From an uncultured Oscillospiraceae bacterium (GTDB lineage Bacteria; Bacillota; Clostridia; Oscillospirales; Ruminococcaceae), in the NCBI GenBank assembly GCA_910578965.1, contig CAJTSP010000052.1, forward strand, positions 1 to 16,055: a DNA stretch of 16,055 bases. The letters are read 5' to 3'. Each line of letters begins with the position of its first letter. Positions within the stretch are counted from its first letter, which is position 1. The notes below the pieces were generated by a model. It made no database searches. It worked only from the letters and a program-made list of their open reading frames with translations, and was not told the DNA's origin. Below, piece after piece: positions 1 through 7,388 of this stretch. The position numbers were made by a program, and so were the translations under genes.

Positions 1-65
1 GGGGGCAGCCAATCCAGCAAAAGCGCAGCGGCGCCGGGTGCCCTGCCGGCGGCGGGGCCGCAGCA

Positions 66-112
66 GCAAAAGGCGGCGGACACGGGGCCGTTCGCCTGCC
101 CGCGTCCGCCGC
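66..112 (-). terminator. Intrinsic terminator after clpX
   Basis: Arms at 73-86 and 99-112 form a 14-base-pair GC-rich stem with a single G-U wobble and a 12-base loop. On the minus strand the stem is followed by C, then TTTT (71-68). It lies 40 bases past the clpX stop codon and is the natural end of the tig-clpP-clpX transcription block. The T tract is short, but the stem is very stable. Confidence 0.8.
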
Positions 113-152
113 AGCTTGCTGTTTGTTTTGGCCCGGGGCAAAACCGGAAAGG

Positions 153-1472
153 TCAGGACACCGGCCGCAGGTTTTTGTACCGCTTGCGCACTGCCCCGTA
201 CTCCAGGGTAGGCTTGCCGCCACTGGCCGCCTGTTCATCCACGATGACCCGGATAATGGTGGCATCAGCCGGGATCTCGTACATCACCGGCATTAATATC
301 CCTTCCAGGATACTGCGCAGCCCGCGTGCGCCGCTCTTGCGCTCAATGGTACGGCGGGCGATGGCGCGCAGGGCCTCGTCGGTAAACTCAAGCTCGACGT
401 TGTCCATCTGCAAAAGGGCCTGGTACTGCTTGATGAGGCTGTTTTTGGGCTCCTTCATCACCCGGATCAGCGCATCCTCGTCCAGCGCGTCCAGCACGGT
501 AACCACCGGCAGGCGGCCAATCAGCTCGGGGATCAACCCAAACTTGACCAGGTCCTCCGGCTCGACCCGGCGCAGAAGGTCCTGCTTGGCCTTGGCGCTC
601 TCATCCTTGAGCTGGCTGCCAAAGCCGAGGGCCGAGGTATCGGTACGGCGCTGGATATATTTATCCAGCCCGTCAAAGGCGCCGCCGCAGATAAAAAGGA
701 TGTTTTTGGTGTTGATCTGGATAAACTCCTGCTGGGGATGCTTGCGCCCGCCCTGCGGGGGCACATTGCTCACCGTGCCCTCCAGGATTTTGAGCAGTGC
801 CTGCTGTACCCCCTCGCCGCCCACGTCCCGGGTTATGGAGAGGTTCTCGGCCTTGCGGGCGATCTTGTCGATCTCGTCGATGTAGATAATGCCGATCTCG
901 GCCTTTTGGATGTCAAAATCCGCCGCCTGGATTAGCTTGAGCAGGATGTTTTCCACATCCTCGCCCACATAGCCGGCCTCGGTAAGGGTGGTGGCGTCTG
1001 CAATGGCAAAGGGGACGCCCAGCATCCGCGCAAGGGTTTGGGCCAGCAGGGTTTTGCCCACGCCGGACGGGCCCAGCAGCAGAACATTGCTCTTTTGAAG
1101 CTCCACGTCCTCCCCCTTGCCGCTGAGCACTCGCTTGTAGTGGTTGTACACCGACACCGCCAGCACGGTTTTGGCGTCGTCCTGCCCAATGACATACTGA
1201 TCCAGCCCCGCCTTGATCTCGGCAGGGGTGAGTACATTAATCATGGGGACGGCCGGGTCGGCCTGGCTGCGGCCACGCCGGCGCTGCGGCTGGGGCGCCG
1301 CATCCCCTTTTAGGTTTTCGTGCAGCAGTGAATAGCAATATTCGATACAGTCGTTGCAGATGTTGATGCCCGGGCCAACAATCATGCGATCTACCTGCCC
1401 CTCGCTTCTGCCGCAGAAGCTGCAGGCCATAGGTTTTTCTTTATGGTCTCTGCCGGAATTCTGATTTGCCAT
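153..1472 (-). CDS. clpX: ClpX, ATP-dependent unfoldase subunit of the Clp protease
   Basis: AAA+ hexameric unfoldase that recognises tagged or misfolded proteins, unfolds them with ATP and threads them into ClpP in the cytoplasm. Length is 439 residues, normal for the family. The N-terminal zinc-binding domain has Cys17, Cys20, Cys39 and Cys42. Walker A is GPSGVGKT at 134-141, pore loop 1 is GYVG at 167-170, and Walker B is IIYIDEID around 195-202. The ClpP-docking tripeptide is LGF at 282-284, where E. coli has IGF. The sensor-2 arginine lies in GAR at 381-383. The ATG at 1472 is preceded by AAAGGTG at 4-5 bases. The gene lies 60 bases after clpP in the usual Firmicutes order tig-clpP-clpX and ends at a strong terminator. 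The identification is certain. Confidence 0.98.
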   Translation of the reverse strand: MANQNSGRDHKEKPMACSFCGRSEGQVDRMIVGPGINICNDCIEYCYSLLHENLKGDAAPQPQRRRGRSQADPAVPMINVLTPAEIKAGLDQYVIGQDDAKTVLAVSVYNHYKRVLSGKGEDVELQKSNVLLLGPSGVGKTLLAQTLARMLGVPFAIADATTLTEAGYVGEDVENILLKLIQAADFDIQKAEIGIIYIDEIDKIARKAENLSITRDVGGEGVQQALLKILEGTVSNVPPQGGRKHPQQEFIQINTKNILFICGGAFDGLDKYIQRRTDTSALGFGSQLKDESAKAKQDLLRRVEPEDLVKFGLIPELIGRLPVVTVLDALDEDALIRVMKEPKNSLIKQYQALLQMDNVELEFTDEALRAIARRTIERKSGARGLRSILEGILMPVMYEIPADATIIRVIVDEQAASGGKPTLEYGAVRKRYKNLRPVS

Positions 1473-1532
1473 AATGCACCTTTATTTCCATAGATTCTGC
1501 GCCGGGCGGCCCGGCCGGGCGCGCCGCGGGCC

Positions 1533-2120
1533 TCAGCGGTGTTCGATGACCGCGTCCACCAAACCGTATTCCGCCGCCTGCGCCGCAGACATAAAATTGT
1601 CCCGCTCGGTATCGGCCGCAATGGTATCCAGCGGCTGGCCGGTATACTCGCTGAGCAGCCGGTTAAGGGTATCGCGGGTACGCACCAGATGGTCGGCGTG
1701 AATCTTGACATCGGTGGTCTGGCCCTGCAACCCGCTGATGAGGGGCTGGTGGATCATGATCTCAGCATTGGGCAAAGCCAGCCGCTTGCCCTTGGCGCCG
1801 CTTGCCAGCAAAAAGGCCCCCATGGAAGCCGCAAGCCCCATGCAGATGGTGGATACGTCGCACTTGACATACCGCATGGTATCATGGATAGCCATGCCGG
1901 CCGAGATGGAACCGCCCGGGCTGTTGATATACAGGCTGATGTCCTTTTCGGGGTCCTGCCCCTCCAGGTAGAGCAGTTGCGCCACAACCAGGCTTGCGGT
2001 AGTATCGTTGACCTCGCCGCTGAGCATGATGATGCGATCGTTCAAAAGGCGAGAAAAAATATCGTACGAACGTTCGCCACGGGCAGTTTGTTCAACGACA
2101 TAAGGGATCACGCTACTCAT
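1533..2120 (-). CDS. clpP: ClpP, ATP-dependent Clp protease proteolytic subunit
   Basis: Serine peptidase that forms the tetradecameric degradation chamber paired with ClpX or ClpC. Length is 195 residues, typical. The catalytic triad is visible: Ser99 in GLAASMGAF, His124 in MIHQP, and Asp174 in the second Asp of DTERDNFM. The oligomerisation and handle region around residues 127-150 reads PLISGLQGQTTD, one residue longer than the usual PLGGxQGQAT stretch. There is no long propeptide. The ATG at 2120 is supported by AGGAGG nine bases upstream. The gap to clpX holds a GC-rich palindrome but no T tract, so clpP and clpX are probably co-transcribed. A hairpin with a T tract upstream, after tig, suggests clpP may be partly uncoupled from tig. 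Confidence 0.98.
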   Translation of the reverse strand: MSSVIPYVVEQTARGERSYDIFSRLLNDRIIMLSGEVNDTTASLVVAQLLYLEGQDPEKDISLYINSPGGSISAGMAIHDTMRYVKCDVSTICMGLAASMGAFLLASGAKGKRLALPNAEIMIHQPLISGLQGQTTDVKIHADHLVRTRDTLNRLLSEYTGQPLDTIAADTERDNFMSAAQAAEYGLVDAVIEHR

Positions 2121-2193
2121 TCAAGGGGTCCTCCTGTTCATGTTGATCGGGGATGCAGCCGGGCTATACCAGAAAGCACGGCCACCCCGCTCT

Positions 2194-2229
2194 AAAAGAA
2201 CCGATACGGCAGTTTTTGCCGTATCGGTT
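2194..2229 (-). terminator. Hairpin with T tract between tig and clpP
   Basis: A perfect 12-base-pair inverted repeat has arms at 2199-2210 and 2218-2229 and a 7-base loop. On the minus strand it ends in TT, followed by C, TTTT and A. It lies about 55 bases after the tig stop and about 75 bases before the clpP start. It fits a weak or partial intrinsic terminator that lowers read-through from tig into clpP. The strength cannot be judged from sequence, since the T tract is interrupted. Confidence 0.65.
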
Positions 2230-2282
2230 GCACGCAGCATTGCAAGAAGCAAGCCGGAAAGCCCTAAGCGTAAGCGGACAGC

Positions 2283-3602
2283 TTATTCCGCCGCTTCCGG
2301 CTGTTGGGAATCCTCCGCCGCTTTGACGGTGATCTCCGCCTTCTCTTTGAGCAGGTCCACCGCTTTATTTACAGCCAGGTCCTGCTTGACGTCCTCAATG
2401 TTCACAATGCCTTTTACCTTGTCCAGCTCAAGCTTGTTGGCATCGGCGATACGCTGCAGCTCGGCCTCGGCGTCCTCGTCGGAGGCCTCGATCTTTTCCT
2501 GGGCGGCAAGCGCCTCGAGGGCCAGCCGGATCTTCACCTGCTTTTCGGCCTGCCCCTTAAAGCCCTCACGGAACGCCTGCATATCCTGGCCCATATACTG
2601 CAGGTAGGTCTCGAGCTTAAGGCCCTGCTGGGCAAGGCGGTATTCAAAGTCGCGCACGAGGTCGTCCGTCCGGTTGTCGTACATGGCCTCGGGAATCTCG
2701 CCCTCCATCGAGGCAACCAACTGGTCCACCAGGCCGTTTTCCATCTCGATCTCGGCGTTCTTGTCGTTCTGATCCTGCTTTTCCTTGCGGATACCGGCGC
2801 GCAGCTCCTCCAGTGTATCGTGCTCGCTCACGTCCTTGGCAAACTCGTCGTCCAGTGCGGGCAGCTCCTTGGCCCGCACCTCATGCAGCTTGACCTTAAA
2901 AACTGCAGCCTTGCCCTTGAGCTCCTCCGCCTGATAATCTTCGGGGAAGGTAACGTTAACCTCAAACTCCTCGCCTGCAGCGTGCCCCGCCACCTGCTCC
3001 TCAAAGCCAGGGATAAAACTGCCGCTGCCCAGCACCAGGTTATAATGCTCACCCTTGCCGCCCTCAAAGGCGGCGCCGTCCACAAAGCCTTCAAAGTCGA
3101 TCTCGGCCGTATCGCCGTTTTCGGCCTTGCCCTCACGGGTAATCATCCGGGCGTTGCGCTCCTGCAGGCGGGCCAGCTCGGCCTCAACCTCCTCGTCCTT
3201 TACAGTATGGACGAGCTTTTCGGCCTTTAAGCCCACATAATCCTTTACCGTAACCGACGGCTTGACCGCCACGGTGGCCTTGAGCAGCACCCCCTCGGCC
3301 AGGGACGCCGAGACGACCTCCACCTCCGGCCGGCCTACCGGCTCAACGCCCGCCGCCTTGGCCGCCTCTTCATATGCCTGAGGGAACAGGTCATTGATGG
3401 CGTCATAATGGAAAACGTCCGCTCCGTACATTTTTTCGATGGTGTGGCGGGGCGCCTTGCCCTTGCGGAAACCCGGGATGGTATATTTTTTTCCCTCGCG
3501 GCGAAACGCCCTGTCCACCGCAGCGGCAAAGGTTTCGGCATCCACCGAGAACTGCAGCTCCTGCATGCTTTTTTCAAGCTTTTCGCTTTTTACTAACTCC
3601 AT
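2283..3602 (-). CDS. tig: Trigger factor, ribosome-associated chaperone and prolyl isomerase
   Basis: Binds the ribosome near the exit tunnel, shields nascent chains and has peptidyl-prolyl isomerase activity. Length is 439 residues, normal for the family. The N-terminal ribosome-binding domain carries the signature GFRKGKAP at 44-51. The FKBP-type isomerase domain spans about 162-247 (starting NGDTAEIDFEGF). The C-terminal helical chaperone arms run to a charged, Gln/Glu-rich end. The ATG at 3602 has GGAGG six bases upstream. The gene is preceded by a long leader with its own extended -10 promoter and is followed by clpP and clpX, so folding and degradation functions sit together. The identification is certain. 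Confidence 0.98.
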   Translation of the reverse strand: MELVKSEKLEKSMQELQFSVDAETFAAAVDRAFRREGKKYTIPGFRKGKAPRHTIEKMYGADVFHYDAINDLFPQAYEEAAKAAGVEPVGRPEVEVVSASLAEGVLLKATVAVKPSVTVKDYVGLKAEKLVHTVKDEEVEAELARLQERNARMITREGKAENGDTAEIDFEGFVDGAAFEGGKGEHYNLVLGSGSFIPGFEEQVAGHAAGEEFEVNVTFPEDYQAEELKGKAAVFKVKLHEVRAKELPALDDEFAKDVSEHDTLEELRAGIRKEKQDQNDKNAEIEMENGLVDQLVASMEGEIPEAMYDNRTDDLVRDFEYRLAQQGLKLETYLQYMGQDMQAFREGFKGQAEKQVKIRLALEALAAQEKIEASDEDAEAELQRIADANKLELDKVKGIVNIEDVKQDLAVNKAVDLLKEKAEITVKAAEDSQQPEAAE

Positions 3603-3714
3603 GTTGTTCCTCCAGCAAAGTATTTCGGGCCGCGCGGTACAGGCATCGCCCGAACAACGCGCCCGCCCAAGACTTTAAGACGTCTCGTTTAGGGCTGCCG
3701 GCCATGCGTCGCCC

Positions 3715-3733
3715 GGGGATGGCGTCCATCCCC
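3715..3733 (-). other. Short-loop hairpin in the tig leader
   Basis: Arms 3715-3722 and 3726-3733 (GGGGATGG with CCATCCCC) form an 8-base-pair stem around a 3-base loop. No T tract follows on either strand, so it is not a terminator. It lies in the tig leader about 115 bases before the start codon. Its role is unknown. Confidence 0.5.
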
Positions 3734-3799
3734 TGCCCCGCCGCACAAGGCAGCAAGGGCACAAAAACAAATGTACTAAAACAAGCGGGGGGCGAGACT

Positions 3800-3874
3800 A
3801 AAAAACAAGGCGGCTGCAAAGCCCATGAAGAACCCAAACCTACCGGGCGGCCACTGCGGACAGAGCCGCCCGGT
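3800..3874 (-). promoter_or_regulatory. Possible attenuator in the tig leader
   Basis: On the minus strand, the arm at 3874-3865 pairs over 10 bases with 3851-3842 around a 13-base loop. Further on, AGCCGCC (3815-3809) precedes a six-T run (3805-3800) and is complementary to GGCGGCT (3870-3864), which belongs to the first arm. The first arm could therefore pair either with its neighbour or with the segment before the T run, giving two exclusive folds, one terminator-like. The local 10-base-pair stem should win unless something disrupts it. This is an inference from complementarity only. Confidence 0.3.
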
Positions 3875-3925
3875 TGAAATTTGCAGGTTTGTTTTTTTAT
3901 GAACCGTCGCCCAGCCACGGGGCTT

Positions 3926-3934
3926 ATTATAACA
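3926..3934 (-). promoter_or_regulatory. Extended -10 promoter for tig
   Basis: The minus strand reads TGTTATAAT: a perfect TATAAT box with the TGn extension. At 17-base spacing the -35 hexamer is poor (TGGCAT), which is tolerable with an extended -10. Transcription would start near 3919, giving a tig leader of about 315 bases. It lies about 70 bases past the folD stop, so it separates the tig-clpP-clpX block from the ymfF-folD block. Confidence 0.6.
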
Positions 3935-4001
3935 TGCTTTTGGATGGAATGCCATAGGATTCTCAAATTTATTGCGCGGTTTGGAAATTTTCGCCCCCTC
4001 G

Positions 4002-4856
4002 TTAAACCTGCCGTGCCATCCGGGCCGCGCGAAGGGTGTTTTTCATGAGCATAGCGCGGGTCATGAGCCCAACGCCGCCCGGTACCGGGCTGATAAAAGC
4101 GGCCTTTTGGGCGGCCGGCGCAAAATCTACATCCCCGCAGAGCCTGCCGCCCGGGCTGCGGTTGATGCCCACATCGATGACCGCCGCCCCCGGGCGCACC
4201 ATCTCCCCGGTGATAAACCCGGCCCGGCCCACCGCAGCAACCAGAATCTCTGCCTCGGCACACAGCTCGGCCAGCCCCTGGGTTTTGGAATGGCAGACCG
4301 TGACGGTAGCGTCCTGAGCCAGCAACAGAGCGGCCATCGGCTTGCCCACAATGTTGCTGCGCCCCACCACCACTGCGCGGCGGCCGGCCGGCGAAAGGCC
4401 GGTGCTCTGCAGCATAGCAAGGCAGCCCGCCGGAGTACAGGGCACAAAGCAGGGCTGGCCGGTGAGCAGCCGGCCCATGTTGACAGGGGTAAACCCATCC
4501 ACATCCTTTTGGGGCGGAATCGCGGCGATAACCCGCTGCGGGTCAATCTGAGCGGGCAGCGGCAGTTGCACCAGGATACCGTGCACCCCATCGTCCGCCG
4601 CGAGCCGTGCCAGATGGCAAAGCAACTGCGCCTGGGTGGTGTCTGCCGGCAGGCGCAGCATCCGGCTTTCGATGCCGCATTCGGCACAGTCCCGCTCCTT
4701 GCCGGCCACATACACCGCGCTGGCAGGGTCGTCCCCCACCAGCAAAACGGCCAGGCAGGGATAAGTCCCGGCCGCCCTTAGCTGTTCGGCCTCTGCACGC
4801 ACCTCGGCCTTTACACGGGCGGCAAGGGCCTTGCCGTCAATGATCTGTGCTGCCAT
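4002..4856 (-). CDS. folD: FolD, methylenetetrahydrofolate dehydrogenase/cyclohydrolase
   Basis: Bifunctional cytoplasmic enzyme that interconverts 5,10-methylene-, 5,10-methenyl- and 10-formyl-tetrahydrofolate with NADP, supplying one-carbon units for purines, formyl-methionine and related pathways. Length is 284 residues, as expected. The YVAGK segment holds Tyr49 and the catalytic Lys53. Further signatures are VQLPLP at 96-101, KDVDGF at 117-122, the nucleotide-binding GRSNIVGKP at 165-173 and PGGVG at 259-263. The ATG at 4856 has GGAGG six bases upstream, inside the end of lgt. The two genes overlap by 20 bases, which implies translational coupling to lgt. There is no functional link to Lgt; the pairing is probably only operonic. 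Confidence 0.97.
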   Translation of the reverse strand: MAAQIIDGKALAARVKAEVRAEAEQLRAAGTYPCLAVLLVGDDPASAVYVAGKERDCAECGIESRMLRLPADTTQAQLLCHLARLAADDGVHGILVQLPLPAQIDPQRVIAAIPPQKDVDGFTPVNMGRLLTGQPCFVPCTPAGCLAMLQSTGLSPAGRRAVVVGRSNIVGKPMAALLLAQDATVTVCHSKTQGLAELCAEAEILVAAVGRAGFITGEMVRPGAAVIDVGINRSPGGRLCGDVDFAPAAQKAAFISPVPGGVGLMTRAMLMKNTLRAARMARQV

Positions 4857-6108
4857 CCTCTTCCTCCCCGTTTATCTGTCCCTTCTCTGCCAAGGGCGGC
4901 CCTCCGGCATTATCCAGGCCGGCTCCATCCCCCTTTGCATCCGCCGGGCCCGGCCCGGGCCGCCCCGCAGCATTTGCCGGCTCTGCGTATTCTGCCAAAC
5001 CTGTCGGCCCGCCCTGCGCCGGCTCCGCGCCGGTGTGCAGCTCGGCGATCTTCTGCTCCTCGGCAATGCGCTCTTCGACCTTATCGAGGTCAAACGCCTC
5101 GCTGTTGAACTGCCGGGTTTTTTGTGCAAACTCCTTATGGGAGGCCGAAGCGGGCAACGGGCCGAAGGCCCAGGCCACCGCGCCCGCACCGCCCTTCGCC
5201 CGGTACTGCTTGAGATAGGCCTTACGGCGGGTCTCGTCCTGAGCGATGGGCACCATGAGGGGGATGCCCTTATACCTACGGCGCAGCAAAAGCACCGCTG
5301 CGCCGGCCGCACAGACACTGAGCGCAGCAATAACCTGGCTGACCCGCAGCCCGCCAAAGGGCAGCAGCAGCGCATCGGTGCGCAGCCCCTCGATCCAAAC
5401 CCGGCCAAGCCCGTACCACACCACATACAAAAGGGAAATTTCGCCGTTAAACCGGCGCCTTTTGATATACCGCCAGAGCAGCAGCAGGCCAATAAGGCAC
5501 CAGATGCTCTCATACAAAAAAGTAGGGTGCACCGGCAGGCTGGGGTCCACCGTTATCCCCTCGGCCGCAAGGGCAGGCTGCCAGGCTGCCAGGTAAGCGC
5601 GGGTCGCCTCGCTGTACATGCCCCAAGGCAGGCCGGTATTGGTACCAAAAGCTTCCTGATTGACAAAATTGCCCCAGCGGCCCACCGCCTGCCCGATTAA
5701 AAAGCCGAGGGACACGATGTCAAAGGTGGCGACGACCGGAATCCTGCGCCATTTGCAGGCAAGGCCGCCAAATACTGCCGCCCCGATGACCGAGCCGTAG
5801 ATGGCGATGCCGCCGTCCCGCAGGTTGACCATGTCCCAGAGGCTTTCGTACTCAAAGGGGGCAAAGGCCACATAAAAGGCCCGCGCGCAGGCAATGGCGC
5901 AAAAGGTACCCACAAATACCACATCCACCAGGCGGTCGGTGTCGATACCAAAATCCGGCGCGTAGTGGAAGGCGAACACCACCCCGAGCATCAGCCCGGC
6001 TGCCAGAATGATGCCGTACCAGTAGATGGGCATGCCAAAGAGGGTAAAGGCCACCCGGTTGACCATGTATTCCAGCCCAAGGCCGGGGAACTCAACAAGA
6101 TTTGTCAT
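4837..6108 (-). CDS. lgt: Lgt, prolipoprotein diacylglyceryl transferase with long C-terminal tail
   Basis: Membrane enzyme that moves diacylglycerol from phosphatidylglycerol to the lipobox cysteine of prolipoproteins, the first step of lipoprotein maturation. Several hydrophobic segments are visible between residues 19 and 275. The family signature GRWGNFVNQEAFG is at 143-155 with the essential Arg144, and WIEGLRTDALL near the end of the core fits the second conserved arginine region. The core ends near residue 280. A hydrophilic tail of about 144 residues follows, with a short charged helical stretch (around 339-357) and then a Gly/Pro/Ala-rich acidic end. Ordinary Lgt proteins stop soon after the last membrane helix. 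The ATG at 6108 overlaps the ymfH stop as ATGA and has AAAGGAG eight bases upstream. Confidence 0.96.
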   Translation of the reverse strand: MTNLVEFPGLGLEYMVNRVAFTLFGMPIYWYGIILAAGLMLGVVFAFHYAPDFGIDTDRLVDVVFVGTFCAIACARAFYVAFAPFEYESLWDMVNLRDGGIAIYGSVIGAAVFGGLACKWRRIPVVATFDIVSLGFLIGQAVGRWGNFVNQEAFGTNTGLPWGMYSEATRAYLAAWQPALAAEGITVDPSLPVHPTFLYESIWCLIGLLLLWRYIKRRRFNGEISLLYVVWYGLGRVWIEGLRTDALLLPFGGLRVSQVIAALSVCAAGAAVLLLRRRYKGIPLMVPIAQDETRRKAYLKQYRAKGGAGAVAWAFGPLPASASHKEFAQKTRQFNSEAFDLDKVEERIAEEQKIAELHTGAEPAQGGPTGLAEYAEPANAAGRPGPGPADAKGDGAGLDNAGGPPLAEKGQINGEEEDGSTDH

Positions 6109-7388
6109 TGCGGCGTCTCCTTTAGCGGGCGGATGAGCACGGCGGCGCTGCGCTCCTCCCGGAGCATGGTTTGCAGCGCGGCGTCCACATCCTGTTTTTG
6201 GATGCCGGCCAGCGTTTTGAGCTCGTCGGCCAGGGTATGCCCGTGCAGGTAGCTGGACGCCATGCCGCCGGCGGTGGCCTCGATATTTTCAAGGTCGCAG
6301 AGCATCTCGCCATATAGCTGGTTTTTGCACAGGGTAAAGAGTTCCTCGTCCACTCCCTTGGCCCGCAGGCGGGCAATCTCGTCCAGCAGCATCCGGCGCA
6401 CCTTTTTGGGCTCACTGCTCTCGCCGGTAAACAGCACGCAGCGGCAGCCGTCCAAAATCAGGGTTTCGGCCCCAAACTCGGGGTTGACAAGGCCCTGGTC
6501 ATAAAGGGTACGGTAAAGGGGGGTCATCTCGCCGCATACCAGCTCGGTAAGGATATCGCAGATCATCTCACCCGCAAGGTCGCCCCGTGCGAGCGGGGTT
6601 TCCTTAAAGCCAATACCGATGCAGGGCTTGGCCACCGGCATCTGTAGCTCCTTGTAGGCAGCCGCCACCCCGGCCGGCTCATCCGGCCAGACCGGCACGG
6701 CAGCGCAGGCCCTTTGGGGCCGCATCAGGCCGGCCCGCCCGCAGGCGGCCAGCACCTGCTCCATACCGGCGCCGCCGGCCACCGCCAGCACCATGTTGGC
6801 CGGCTGGTAGTAAGCGGCGCAGCAGTCGTAGAGCATCTGGGGCGTGATCTGAGCGATGCTTTGCACTGTGCCGGCAATGTCCTGTCGCACCGGGTGGCTA
6901 TGGTACAGGCAGCCGCACAGCTCTACCAGCATCCGCCATTCGGGGCTATCCTCGTACATTTTGATCTCCTGGCCGATGATGCCCTGCTCCTTTGCAATGG
7001 TCTGCTCGGTAAAATAGGGCCGGCCCACCATCGAAAGCAGCACGTCCAGGCTCTCGTCCACCTTATCGGTGGCGGTAAAGATGTAGCAGGTCTTGTCAAA
7101 GCTGGTAAAGGCGTTGGCGTTGGCGCCGGTTTTGGCGTACTGGGCAAAGGCGTCGCCATCCTCGCTTTCGAACATCTTGTGCTCGAGGAAATGGGCCACC
7201 CCGGCGGGCAGCCGCACCAGCCGGCCATCGAGGGTAAAGGCCTGGTTGACCGAGCCGAACCGGGTGGCGTACACCGCGTGTACCCCGCTGTAGCCGGGCA
7301 TGGGGCGCACCAGCACGGTCAAGCCGCTGGGCAGCGTCTTTTGCTGGTATGCCGCGGCCGCCTGGGCCGCTTTGAGCGGATCACGCAT
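6105..7388 (-). CDS. ymfH: M16 zinc peptidase family protein, YmfH type
   Basis: Member of the insulinase/pitrilysin M16 family, 427 residues. The inverted zinc motif HFLEH at 66-70 is intact. The third ligand is expected at Glu141 in KEQGIIGQEIKM, with the companion Glu134 also present. The stretch around LYHSHPVR and DIAGTVQSI matches what is known of the YmfH subfamily, found beside ymfF in Firmicutes and named in annotation for its link to EF-P 5-aminopentanol modification. Its physiological substrate is uncertain. There is no signal peptide, so it is probably cytoplasmic. It overlaps ymfF by 8 bases (ATGCGTGA) and lgt by ATGA, so the three are surely co-transcribed. The two M16 proteins probably act as a heterodimer, by analogy with other paired M16 enzymes. 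Confidence 0.93.
   Translation of the reverse strand: MRDPLKAAQAAAAYQQKTLPSGLTVLVRPMPGYSGVHAVYATRFGSVNQAFTLDGRLVRLPAGVAHFLEHKMFESEDGDAFAQYAKTGANANAFTSFDKTCYIFTATDKVDESLDVLLSMVGRPYFTEQTIAKEQGIIGQEIKMYEDSPEWRMLVELCGCLYHSHPVRQDIAGTVQSIAQITPQMLYDCCAAYYQPANMVLAVAGGAGMEQVLAACGRAGLMRPQRACAAVPVWPDEPAGVAAAYKELQMPVAKPCIGIGFKETPLARGDLAGEMICDILTELVCGEMTPLYRTLYDQGLVNPEFGAETLILDGCRCVLFTGESSEPKKVRRMLLDEIARLRAKGVDEELFTLCKNQLYGEMLCDLENIEATAGGMASSYLHGHTLADELKTLAGIQKQDVDAALQTMLREERSAAVLIRPLKETPQ

Larger units (their letters stand above)
3603..4001 (-). other. Long tig leader / folD-tig intergenic region
   Basis: This 399-base stretch has no credible gene; the open frames in it lack family resemblance and ribosome sites. 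It holds the tig promoter (TATAAT at 3926-3931 on the minus strand), a 10-base-pair hairpin (3842-3874), a six-T run (3805-3800), an 8-base-pair hairpin with a 3-base loop (3715-3733), and the tig ribosome site. No clear terminator for folD is seen between 4001 and the promoter. The predicted untranslated leader of tig is about 315 bases, unusually long for a housekeeping chaperone. Confidence 0.6.

Noticed and set aside
1473..1532. GC-rich palindrome between clpP and clpX as a terminator
   Set aside because: There is no T tract after it, and the clpX ribosome site follows directly; co-transcription is more likely.
3574..4263. Minus-strand open frame of 229 codons across the folD-tig gap
   Set aside because: It overlaps the end of folD in another frame, has no family resemblance, and runs through hairpins and the tig promoter.
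4831..5700. Plus-strand open frame of 289 codons opposite lgt
   Set aside because: Antisense shadow of the lgt gene, with no motif or start signal.
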